In this document: one piece after another, positions 18,843-27,234 of the stretch
How positions within the stretch are numbered: the stretch's first letter is position 1
Layout: every line of letters starts with the position of its first letter
From: Candidatus Kaiserbacteria bacterium
GTDB taxonomy: Bacteria > Patescibacteriota > Minisyncoccia > Phycocordibacterales > Phycocordibacteraceae
Length of the DNA stretch: 32,143 bases
Direction: 5' to 3'
Assembly (NCBI GenBank): GCA_026396715.1
Contig: JAPLWH010000001.1
Coordinates: 1-32,143, forward strand
Made by a program: the position numbers and the translations under genes
The notes under the pieces: model-generated
The model's input: the letters and a program-made list of their open reading frames with translations, nothing else
What the model was told of the DNA's origin: nothing
The model's database searches: none

Positions 18843-20155
18843 TGGACGCAACAGCGCATTTCAAGAACAAGAAGATAACCATCATGGGCCTCGGCCTCCT
18901 CGGCCGAGGAGTGGGCGATGCGCGGTACTTGGCTGAGTGTGGTGCCGACCTCATCGTGACTGATCTCAAGACGCATGAGCAGCTTGCCGAGTCGGTGGCG
19001 CAGCTTGAATCATTTAAGAACATCACATTTGTCCTTGGGGAGCATCGCCTCGAGGATTTTCGCGATCGCGACCTCATCCTTAAGGCCGCGGGCGTTCCGC
19101 TTGATTCGATCTATATCGCGGAGGCGCGGATGCATGCGATACCGGTCCGCATGAGCGCCGATCTTTTCGCAGAGATTTCGGGCATTCCGTGTGTCGGGAT
19201 TACGGGTACGCGCGGAAAGTCGACCGTAACGCATATGGTGCATTCCATTCTCAAAGAGGCGGGAAAGAAAACTCTTCTCGGCGGGAATGTGCGCGGCGTC
19301 TCGACACTCGCGCTTCTGCCGGAAGTGACACCCGAGCATGTTGCCGTCCTCGAACTCGATTCATGGCAGTGCCAAGGCTGGGGCGACGCGCTCATGAGTC
19401 CGCATGTCGCCGTTTTCACGACGCTCTTTTCGGATCATTTGAATTATTATAAAGAAGACCCGGCGATATATTTTGCGGACAAAGCGAATATCTTTTTATA
19501 TCAGAAGCCCGAGGATGTACTCATTCTCGGCAAGCAGTGCGCGCCGACGGTCATCGACGCGTATGGTGAAGTGATCGAGTCAAAAACGCTCGTCGTCGAT
19601 GAACAAAAATTTCCAGAGTCCTGGGAGCTGCGTATTCCCGGGCAGCACAATCGGTACAATGCGGCGCTCGCGCTCGCTGTCGCTCGCGCGCTTGGAATCC
19701 CTGACGAGGTCAGTCGTCGGGCGCTCGAATCATTTACGGGTGTTCCGGGACGGCTTGAACTCATCAGGGAGCGGAACGGAGTGAAGGTGTACAACGACAC
19801 GACCGCGACGACGCCCGAAGCGACGCTCGTCGCGCTTTCGGCGCTCGACGTCGCGCATGTCGTGCTCGTCATGGGCGGCGCCGACAAGAGTCTCGACATG
19901 AGCGCCCTTCTTGCGAAATTGCCTGAAGTGAAGCGAGTCATCCTGCTTGCGGGATCTGGGACGGAGCGCATCCACGGCGAGCTTTCCGACGCCCCAGTCT
20001 ATGACACGCTCGCGTCGGCCGTTGATGATGCTTTCGCGCATGCGAGCGAGGGCGATACGATACTCTTCTCGCCCGCATTCGCATCATTCGGCATGTTCAA
20101 GAACGAATACGATCGCGGGGATCAATTCAATGAGCTCGTACAAGAACATGACTAA
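18842..20155 (+). CDS. murD: UDP-N-acetylmuramoylalanine--D-glutamate ligase
   Basis: KITIMGLGLLGRGVGDARYLAECGADLIVTDLK; GITGTRGKSTVTHMVHSIL; VLELDSWQ; NDTTATTPEATLVALSAL. Confidence 0.95.
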   Translation: MDATAHFKNKKITIMGLGLLGRGVGDARYLAECGADLIVTDLKTHEQLAESVAQLESFKNITFVLGEHRLEDFRDRDLILKAAGVPLDSIYIAEARMHAIPVRMSADLFAEISGIPCVGITGTRGKSTVTHMVHSILKEAGKKTLLGGNVRGVSTLALLPEVTPEHVAVLELDSWQCQGWGDALMSPHVAVFTTLFSDHLNYYKEDPAIYFADKANIFLYQKPEDVLILGKQCAPTVIDAYGEVIESKTLVVDEQKFPESWELRIPGQHNRYNAALALAVARALGIPDEVSRRALESFTGVPGRLELIRERNGVKVYNDTTATTPEATLVALSALDVAHVVLVMGGADKSLDMSALLAKLPEVKRVILLAGSGTERIHGELSDAPVYDTLASAVDDAFAHASEGDTILFSPAFASFGMFKNEYDRGDQFNELVQEHD

Positions 20156-21497
20156 GGGCGCGACAGTATTTCGTAGTGCGTATTTCGTCGGTGTTGGTGG
20201 CATCGGTATGAGCGCGCTCGCACAATACTTCAAAGATCATGGTGTCATGGTTTCCGGTTCTGATCGTGAAGCGAGTCCAGTGACGGAGCTTCTTGAGTCG
20301 AAAGGGATTACGGTTTTTATCGGGCAGAAAGCCGAGCAGGTCTCAGCAGATACTGAAGTGGTCGTGTATAGCGACGCGGTGCCGCCAGAGAATCCGGAGC
20401 GCGCCCGCGCACAAGAGCTCGGCATCCCGCAGTATTCTTATTTTGAAATGCTCGGAGAAGTTTCAAAAGGCCCTTCGACTAGCTCAGGACAGGGAAGAAG
20501 GACGGTGGCAGTGGCGGGAACGCATGGGAAAACGACGACGACTGGAATGCTTGCGCGCATACTCGGCGACGCTGGCGCGTCGCCGACGGCAATCATCGGC
20601 TCCATCGTGAAAGATTTCGGCTCGAATTATCTCGCCCCCTCGACTTCGCTCGGGGCAGGCGGTCACGATATTTTTGTCGTTGAGGCGTGCGAGTATCGCG
20701 ATCACTTGCTCGAGCTAACGCCGCAGGTGCTCGTCATCACGAATCTCGAGTGGGATCATACGGATTACTTCCCGTCGCTCGCGGCATTGCAGGAGACGTT
20801 TCGAAAAGCGATCGAACGCGTGCCTGCGGATGGCGTAATTGTGACGAATCCGAACGATGCGAATATTGCACCCTGCCTGCCGGTAGGCAGGCGCTTCTCG
20901 AATGGTCCGCGCGTTATTGACTACACGCAGGAGCCAGCATACGAGCTTCGACTGCCGGGGGAGTTTAATGTCATGAATGCCCGCGCGGCCGCTGCGGCCG
21001 CGCGGGTCGTGTTTCCAGCCCTTTCCGACGCTACTCTCGTACCGTCGCTCGCAGAATTCCAAGGTACGTGGCGCCGATTTGAATACAAAGGGAAGACTCA
21101 AAATGGTGCAGAGGTGTACGACGACTACGCGCACCACCCGACCGCTGTCAGGGAGACTCTCAAAGCACTGCGTGAAAAAGTGAAAGGGAAGATCGTCGTC
21201 GCCTTTCATCCGCATCTGTACAGTCGCACGCGCGACCTGCTCGATGAGTTCGCGACAGCCTTTGCCGATGCCGATCAGGTTTTGCTGGCACCTATTTATG
21301 CCGCCCGCGAAGTAGACGACGGCTCGATATCAAGCGAACTGCTCGCGGAGCGCATTCGCGCCACGGGGACAGATGCCGTCGCACTCGAGTCGTTCGACGC
21401 CATCGAGCGCGAGCTGCGCGAAGCGGGTGCAGGCACCACCATCATGACGATGGGTGCTGGCGACATTTACAAGATCGCAGATACGCTTATTGTGTAG
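20148..21497 (+). CDS. murC: UDP-N-acetylmuramate--L-alanine ligase
   Basis: AYFVGVGGIGMSALAQYFKDHGVMVSGSDR; VAVAGTHGKTTTTGML; YDDYAHHPTAVRETL; FHPHLYSRTRDLLDEFATAF. Start chosen at the ATG overlapping the murD stop; the listed ORF start 19947 is spurious. Confidence 0.95.
   Translation: MTKGATVFRSAYFVGVGGIGMSALAQYFKDHGVMVSGSDREASPVTELLESKGITVFIGQKAEQVSADTEVVVYSDAVPPENPERARAQELGIPQYSYFEMLGEVSKGPSTSSGQGRRTVAVAGTHGKTTTTGMLARILGDAGASPTAIIGSIVKDFGSNYLAPSTSLGAGGHDIFVVEACEYRDHLLELTPQVLVITNLEWDHTDYFPSLAALQETFRKAIERVPADGVIVTNPNDANIAPCLPVGRRFSNGPRVIDYTQEPAYELRLPGEFNVMNARAAAAAARVVFPALSDATLVPSLAEFQGTWRRFEYKGKTQNGAEVYDDYAHHPTAVRETLKALREKVKGKIVVAFHPHLYSRTRDLLDEFATAFADADQVLLAPIYAAREVDDGSISSELLAERIRATGTDAVALESFDAIERELREAGAGTTIMTMGAGDIYKIADTLIV
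20471..20494. repeat. Short repeat inserted in murC
   Basis: cccttcgactagctcaggacaggg, encoding PSTSSGQG. Confidence 0.55.
20634..20660. repeat. Second short repeat of the same family in murC
   Basis: gccccctcgacttcgctcggggcaggc, encoding APSTSLGAG. Confidence 0.55.
20872..20893. repeat. Palindromic repeat in murC
   Basis: gcctgcc-ggta-ggcaggc, encoding CLPVGRR. Confidence 0.6.
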
Positions 21498-21499
21498 GT

Positions 21500-22195
21500 A
21501 TGGAACCATCTGTACCTACCTCAGTCGGCACACTTTCGGTCGTCGCGACTCCCATAGGGAACTTGGAAGACATCACGCTCCGCGCATTACGGACGCTCAA
21601 AGAGTGCGATGTGATCTATGCCGAAGATACTCGTGTCATCTCGAAAGTGCTCGCGCGCTACGATATAAAAAAGCCGCTCCAACGGCTCGATGCCGCAACC
21701 GAACTGAAAAAGGCAGATGAAGTCATTACGCGCCTTGAGGCTGGTGAGCGCGTAGTCCTCGTGAGTGATGCTGGCACGCCGGGCATTTCTGATCCGGGTG
21801 CGCGATTGGTGGGACAAGTGCGACTCCTCTTGCCGACCGCAATCATCGAAGCGATACCGGGACCTTCCGCGCTCACGGCTGCGCTCTCCATCGCAGGGAT
21901 AGACGCTCCCGGATTTACCTTCCTCGGATTCCTTCCGCATAAGAAGGGGCGTCAGACCGCACTCAAAAAAATAGCGGAGAGCGATATCCCCGTCGTGCTG
22001 TATGAATCGCCGCATCGCATACTCAAGCTCTTGAAAGAGCTTGAAGCGACTGCGACCACTCGTGTCACTATCGCCCGCGAACTTACCAAGATGCATGAAG
22101 AGATTGTCTCGGGTAGCGTGGCGGAGGTGCAGGCGCATTTTGCCGCGCATCCGGGGGCGGTTCGCGGAGAATTTGTGGTCATTGTGGAGCCCTGA
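21500..22195 (+). CDS. rsmI: 16S rRNA (cytidine-1402-2'-O)-methyltransferase
   Basis: VVATPIGNLEDITLRALRTLKECDVIYAEDTR; LVSDAGTPGISDPGARLV; FLGFLPHKKGRQ; ARELTKMHEEIVSG. Confidence 0.95.
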   Translation: MEPSVPTSVGTLSVVATPIGNLEDITLRALRTLKECDVIYAEDTRVISKVLARYDIKKPLQRLDAATELKKADEVITRLEAGERVVLVSDAGTPGISDPGARLVGQVRLLLPTAIIEAIPGPSALTAALSIAGIDAPGFTFLGFLPHKKGRQTALKKIAESDIPVVLYESPHRILKLLKELEATATTRVTIARELTKMHEEIVSGSVAEVQAHFAAHPGAVRGEFVVIVEP

Positions 22196-22199
22196 TATA

Positions 22200-22299
22200 C
22201 CCCGTGAGATAAGACAGTCGCTTGTTCGTGACTATCCAGAATTAGGTTGGCATTGTCCCGTACTCACACAGATTTAAGGACAAGAAATATCTCATGGGG
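22200..22299. mobile_element. Short palindromic MITE-like element C (100 bp) inserted in a -10 box
   Basis: CCCCGTGAGATA / TATCTCATGGGG termini; direct repeats TATA at 22196-22199 and 22300-22303. Confidence 0.7.
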
Positions 22300-22312
22300 T
22301 ATACTCGGCCTA
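22300..22312 (+). promoter_or_regulatory. -10 TATACT 6 nt before ATG (leaderless-type)
   Basis: TATACTcggcctATG. Confidence 0.65.
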
Positions 22313-22533
22313 TGTCCCGCGCAAGCACGCTCATCCTCCTCGGCATTCTCGCCATTCTTGTACCGTTCTCCGGACTTCCAATATCGATCCGTTCGCTGCT
22401 CGCGGTCATGTTCGGCGCTTGTGTGTCCGGCATTGGCCTCTCGCTCCGTGCGCGCGAAGCGCGTACCGCATCGGCAGAGCAGACTTCCTCAGTTTCAGAA
22501 CCGGTTCCTCCGCAAGGAGTTTCGCCGATTTAG
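22312..22533 (+). CDS. Small membrane protein
   Basis: MSRASTLILLGILAILVPFSGLPISIRSLLAVMFGACVSGIGLSL. Start moved from 22294, which lies inside the element. Confidence 0.6.
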   Translation: MSRASTLILLGILAILVPFSGLPISIRSLLAVMFGACVSGIGLSLRAREARTASAEQTSSVSEPVPPQGVSPI

Positions 22534-22586
22534 ATTTTTCGTACACAAAGAGCAATGTCGCGCGCTTTTGTCGCGCGCTTTTTTGT

Positions 22587-22600
22587 TATACTGCAAGCGA
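22587..22600 (+). promoter_or_regulatory. -10 TATACT 7 nt before ATG (leaderless-type)
   Basis: TGtTATACTgcaagcgATG. Confidence 0.6.
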
Positions 22601-24615
22601 TGGAGAATCCCGAACGCATTAATTATTTCGCCGCGACCGACGCTCGCGGGAAAAATGTTCCTTTCGGTATTAAAGCGAAGGATCGCGATCGGCACATGTA
22701 CGTGATCGGCAAGACCGGTATGGGTAAGTCGACGCTGCTCGAGAATATGGCGATTCAGGATTTGAGGAATGGGGAGGGCTTGGCCTTCATTGACCCGCAC
22801 GGTGGTACGGTCGAGCGTCTCCTCGACTACGTCCCGAAAGAACGTATTAAAGATGTCGTCTACTTTGCGCCATTTGATATGGAACATCCCATCGCGTTTA
22901 ACGTGATGGAGGACGTCGGGTACGACAAGCGCCACCTCGTGGTCAGCGGCCTCATGGCGACCTTCAAGAAGATCTGGGAGGACGCATGGAGTGCGCGTAT
23001 GGAATACATTTTGACGAACACACTCCTCGCACTCCTCGAGTACCCGGACGCGACCCTTCTCGGCGTCAATCGCATGTATACCGACAAAGCCTATCGGCAG
23101 AAAGTCATCGACAATGTAAAGGATCCTGTCGTGAAAGATTTCTGGACGAAAGAGTTCGCTAACTACGGCGACCGCTACACGCAGGAAGCGACGCCCGCGA
23201 TCCAGAATAAGATTGGTCAGTTTACTGGCAATCCGCTCATCCGGAACATTATTGGTCAGTCGAAATCTTCATTCGACATCCGCACAATGATGGATGAAAA
23301 GAAGATCCTCATCATCAATCTTTCGAAAGGGCTTGTGGGCGAAACCAATATGCGCCTCTTAGGCTCGATGCTCACGACGCGCATCTTCCTCGGCGCGATG
23401 AGTCGCGCAAATCTTCCCGCGCAGGCGCTTGCGAAGCTTCCGAACTTTTATTTCTATGTGGACGAATTCCAGAACTTCGCGAACGAGACGTTCGCGGAAA
23501 TCCTTTCCGAGGCGCGCAAATATAAATTAAATCTCGTCATCGCGCATCAGTACATCGAGCAGATGGAAGAGGAAGTGCGCGACGCTGTCTTCGGCAACGT
23601 CGGCACGACCGTCGTCTTCCGGGTCGGGCCGTTCGATGCGGAAGTGTTGGAGACGATCTTCATGCCGAAATTTACGAAAGAAGACATTGTGGCGCTGGAT
23701 AAACGGCAGATTTATCTTTCGCTTATGATCGACGGCGTCGGGTCGGCGCCGTTCTCGGCCACGACAATACCGCCGATTGAGGCGCCGCCGGCTACCTACC
23801 GAGATGAGGTCGTCGCAGCGTCGAGAGTACAATTTGCCACGCCCCGCGGCGGCGTCGAGAGTACGATTATTACTGAACTCGCCGCGAGCGCAGCGTCCGA
23901 GGCGCCTGCTGATGCGCGCATGAAGAAGAAACCCGCGAGCCTCATACCGCCGCAAAGAGACGTTGTGAAGCCGACGATGGTGCCGCCGACTACTAGTACG
24001 CCGCTTTTGGACATTTCGCGGATGCCGTCGCCGTTCCCGGTGCGGACGCCAGTACCAGAACAGTCCGCACCGTTTCGCCGTCCGGAGCCAGTGCCGCGCG
24101 CCAGTATCCCCGAAGCGGTACCACCCGCTCGCGAGGTAGTAAGTCGCCCTCCGTCGTTTGTTCCTCGTCCGAATGCACCTGTTGCATCAGGCGCCAATCT
24201 TCCCGCGAGAGTCGCACCCGTCCCGAACGGAAAATCAGCTGACGAACTGAAAGCCATTTTGCGCACTATGACCATCAAGACCGGCACAGATCGGGAACAT
24301 CAGAAATCGCAACAGCAGCAATCGCTCAAGGGAGCGCTCGCGGCGGTGTTGCAGAAAGGCAAATCCACGGCAACGGAAGTGCCGCATCCTCCCGCACGCG
24401 TCGAAACGCCTCCCGCAGTTGTTCAGGAGAATAAGGTAAAAACATTTCCTACCCCTGCTTCTGACGTTGCTCCGCGCACGGAAAGCGTCGTGCAGGAAAT
24501 ACAAAAGCCTGTTGCGCCGCAGGCGGCACCAAGCGCACCGCCCGTAGAGCGGGGAAACAAACCTTTTGAGGTTCCCGAAGATACGTTGCGCAGCGTCCTC
24601 AAGGGTGAATCATAA
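22600..24615 (+). CDS. Type IV secretion/conjugation-type DNA-binding ATPase (TraG/VirD4/HerA-like) with Pro-rich C-terminal tail
   Basis: Walker A VIGKTGMGKSTLLENM; AFIDPHGG; FYFYVDEFQNFANETFAEILSEARKYKLNLVIAHQYIEQM. Confidence 0.85.
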   Translation: MENPERINYFAATDARGKNVPFGIKAKDRDRHMYVIGKTGMGKSTLLENMAIQDLRNGEGLAFIDPHGGTVERLLDYVPKERIKDVVYFAPFDMEHPIAFNVMEDVGYDKRHLVVSGLMATFKKIWEDAWSARMEYILTNTLLALLEYPDATLLGVNRMYTDKAYRQKVIDNVKDPVVKDFWTKEFANYGDRYTQEATPAIQNKIGQFTGNPLIRNIIGQSKSSFDIRTMMDEKKILIINLSKGLVGETNMRLLGSMLTTRIFLGAMSRANLPAQALAKLPNFYFYVDEFQNFANETFAEILSEARKYKLNLVIAHQYIEQMEEEVRDAVFGNVGTTVVFRVGPFDAEVLETIFMPKFTKEDIVALDKRQIYLSLMIDGVGSAPFSATTIPPIEAPPATYRDEVVAASRVQFATPRGGVESTIITELAASAASEAPADARMKKKPASLIPPQRDVVKPTMVPPTTSTPLLDISRMPSPFPVRTPVPEQSAPFRRPEPVPRASIPEAVPPAREVVSRPPSFVPRPNAPVASGANLPARVAPVPNGKSADELKAILRTMTIKTGTDREHQKSQQQQSLKGALAAVLQKGKSTATEVPHPPARVETPPAVVQENKVKTFPTPASDVAPRTESVVQEIQKPVAPQAAPSAPPVERGNKPFEVPEDTLRSVLKGES

Positions 24616-24623
24616 TTTCCTCT

Positions 24624-25886
24624 ATGCGCATTGTCGGCTTATTTGCACTAGCCATTTTCCTCCCCGCATTTGCGCATGCGGCCCCGCCGACACTCACGAC
24701 CTACACGGTTTCCCACGACACCATATATCCTTCCGCAACGGTTTCGTCCGGTCTTGCGACGACGACCGTCATTGATACTGCTTTTTCTGAAGCGGTAAAA
24801 GTATCCATAAAGATAGTGTCTGCGAGCGGGGCGACTATCAAGTCACTGTACTCGAGTTCAAGTGTTACTAATCCGGCGCCGAAAGTCTGGGACGGTACGA
24901 ATGTGGCGGGCGCCTTCGTCGCTGAAGGAACGTACTCGATAGTCATCGCGGCCACATCTACGGCGACGGGTATTTCAATGACGGATGCATCTAAAACAAT
25001 TACGATTTCGGCACCAGACGCCGTTCAGTCTGATGCGTCCGACACGGCGACAGCTTCAGCAAGCGATACGCCGCCGGAATACATTCCAATCCCGACATTG
25101 CGTATTTTTGCTGGTACCGACCGTACGGTATCTTCCGGTGCAGATACTCCTTTCATTGCGGTTGTGTATGACGGCAAGGGAAATAAGCGTGACGAGGCAC
25201 TCGTCCGGTGGTCGTTCGGCGATGGGATGCAGAAGACGGGTGCGAATGTCTTGCATGCGTATTACGATCCGGGTGAATATATCGCAGTCGTGCATGTTTC
25301 TACGTCCGACGGTGGTGACGCGCGGAGCGAACTGTTGGTAACGGTGCGGGACGCCGGCATCCGGATTGCCGCTGTGTCTTCTCGCGGCATTACGCTTGTG
25401 AATGATGATTCTCGTACGCTCGATCTGTCGCTCTGGCGGTTATCTATGGGCGGGCAGGAGTTTAAGATTCCCGCAGACACACAGATTCTCGCCGGACATA
25501 CGCTCATATTTTCCTCGCGAATCATAGAACTTCCGATTGCTGATTCCGCGTCCCTTCTTTACCCAAACGGGGAAGTGGCGGCAACGTCCCCATCGGGAAT
25601 GGCGACAGTGTCGGAGGACAGGCAACCTCCCGTTCCTGTGGTGAGTTATAAGAAAGTACAGACGGTCGAGCCGATTATCAGCACCAGAACGAAAGTTCAA
25701 TCCCATGATGAAGAAGTCCGCGCCCCCGCAGTGACGACAGAACTCGCCGCTGTGGGGGCGGCATTGCCTCCGGGAAAATCCGTTCCCGTTACTGATACGA
25801 AGCTCTCCGGTCTCTTTCATTCGCCTTGGACCTTTAGCTTTCTCAGTGTCATGACGCTCGCCGGCGGCGCATTCATCTTCCTCTGA
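24624..25886 (+). CDS. Secreted/surface protein with PKD-like and lamin-tail-like regions
   Basis: Signal peptide; VRWSFGDGMQKTGANVLHAYYDPGEYIAVVHV; C-terminal TM. Confidence 0.65.
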   Translation: MRIVGLFALAIFLPAFAHAAPPTLTTYTVSHDTIYPSATVSSGLATTTVIDTAFSEAVKVSIKIVSASGATIKSLYSSSSVTNPAPKVWDGTNVAGAFVAEGTYSIVIAATSTATGISMTDASKTITISAPDAVQSDASDTATASASDTPPEYIPIPTLRIFAGTDRTVSSGADTPFIAVVYDGKGNKRDEALVRWSFGDGMQKTGANVLHAYYDPGEYIAVVHVSTSDGGDARSELLVTVRDAGIRIAAVSSRGITLVNDDSRTLDLSLWRLSMGGQEFKIPADTQILAGHTLIFSSRIIELPIADSASLLYPNGEVAATSPSGMATVSEDRQPPVPVVSYKKVQTVEPIISTRTKVQSHDEEVRAPAVTTELAAVGAALPPGKSVPVTDTKLSGLFHSPWTFSFLSVMTLAGGAFIFL

Positions 25887-25925
25887 TATTCGCATTCCCC
25901 GATTTTCTGTACTAGTCTTCCATCA

Positions 25926-27140
25926 ATGAAGCGCATTCTCATTTTTTCTCTGGCCTATTATCCGCGTTTTGTCGGCGGGGCAGAGGTGGCCATTAAAGAG
26001 ATTACCGACCGGATTGCTCCGGAGGAGATCGAGTTCCATATGGTAACGCTCCGTTTCGATGCATCGCTGCCGCGACATTCAAAAGAGGGGAAGGTGTTCG
26101 TGCATCGCGTGGGCTTCGGTCGCCGCAATGCGAGCGTCGCTTCGACGCATCACTCGCTGGTCTATATCGACAAGGTGTTTTTCGTGCCGCTTGCAGCACT
26201 TGCGGCGCTCCGACTCCACGCCAAACTGCACTTTGACGCATGGTGGGCCATGATGTCGTATATGGTCTTTCCCATCGTGTTGCTCCGACTCATCGGGGTG
26301 CGTCCGCCCTATGTCCTTACTCTTGAGGAAGGTGACCCATTCGAGCATGTGTACGGGCGGGCGCATATACGGTTTTTTGAGCCACTTTTGCGTTGGGGAT
26401 TTCGTCACGCGAGCACCATACACGCAGAATCAACCTTCCTCGGTACCTGGGCGCGACAATGGGCCTTCCAGGGGCCTCTGGAGGTCATTCCGAACGGCAT
26501 GAGTGCCGAGCGGTTCAAGCAAATGCCGCCTTCGGAGCTTCTCAAAACCGTCCGTGTAAACATAGGGAAAAAAGAAGGCGAGACCTGGCTTGTTCATACT
26601 GGCCGATTGGTCCATAAGAATGCGCTCGATGTCGTCATTCGCGCACTCCCGCTCCTGCCGGAACAGGTGCATTTGTTCATGCTCGGGGATGGTCCCGATA
26701 AGGAAATGCTCGCCGAGCTCGCGGACGAGCTCGGCGTTTCCGCGCGCACGCATTTTCATCCGTACGTAGCAATTGAAGAGGTGCCGAACTACCTGAAATC
26801 CTGCGATATTTTCATTCGTCCATCGCGTTCCGAGGGCATGGGAAATTCATTCATCGAAGCGATGGCCGCTGGACTGCCGGTCATCGCGACGCAGGAGGGC
26901 GGCATCGCGGATTTTCTTTTTGATGCTAAACGAAACACGAACAAAGAGACGACTGGGTGGGCGGTCGATACGGATTCGCCGGAGCAGATTGCGACAGTAG
27001 TGAAAGAAATCCTGTCGGATACGGCACAGACGGCGCGAGTTACCACGACCGCGAAACAGCTCGTCTTCAGAGACTATGACTGGGATCTCATCGCCCGCAA
27101 GATAAAAGCACTCTTCGCTCGAGTGCTCGAAACCAAGTAG
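25926..27140 (+). CDS. Glycosyltransferase family 4
   Basis: YYPRFVGGAEVAIKEI; CDIFIRPSRSEGMGNSFIEAMAAGLPVIATQEGGIADFL. Confidence 0.9.
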   Translation: MKRILIFSLAYYPRFVGGAEVAIKEITDRIAPEEIEFHMVTLRFDASLPRHSKEGKVFVHRVGFGRRNASVASTHHSLVYIDKVFFVPLAALAALRLHAKLHFDAWWAMMSYMVFPIVLLRLIGVRPPYVLTLEEGDPFEHVYGRAHIRFFEPLLRWGFRHASTIHAESTFLGTWARQWAFQGPLEVIPNGMSAERFKQMPPSELLKTVRVNIGKKEGETWLVHTGRLVHKNALDVVIRALPLLPEQVHLFMLGDGPDKEMLAELADELGVSARTHFHPYVAIEEVPNYLKSCDIFIRPSRSEGMGNSFIEAMAAGLPVIATQEGGIADFLFDAKRNTNKETTGWAVDTDSPEQIATVVKEILSDTAQTARVTTTAKQLVFRDYDWDLIARKIKALFARVLETK

Positions 27141-27154
27141 AATACCTGTATGAA

Positions 27155-27234
27155 TCCCGTTAGAAATAGGACGCGGACAGATACGGGAGGTCATCTCGGT
27201 AATACGGCGCACGCGTCCGCGATTTCTAACGGGA
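27155..27234. mobile_element. Short palindromic MITE-like element E (80 bp) inserted in a GT start codon
   Basis: TIR TCCCGTTAGAAAT / ATTTCTAACGGGA; direct repeats TGAA at 27151-27154 and 27235-27238. Confidence 0.78.

Noticed and set aside
19947-20147. N-terminal extension of the murC ORF (MRDLGRSASTAS...)
   Set aside because: It overlaps murD in another frame; homology-like sequence begins at MTKGATVFRSAYFVGVGGIG.
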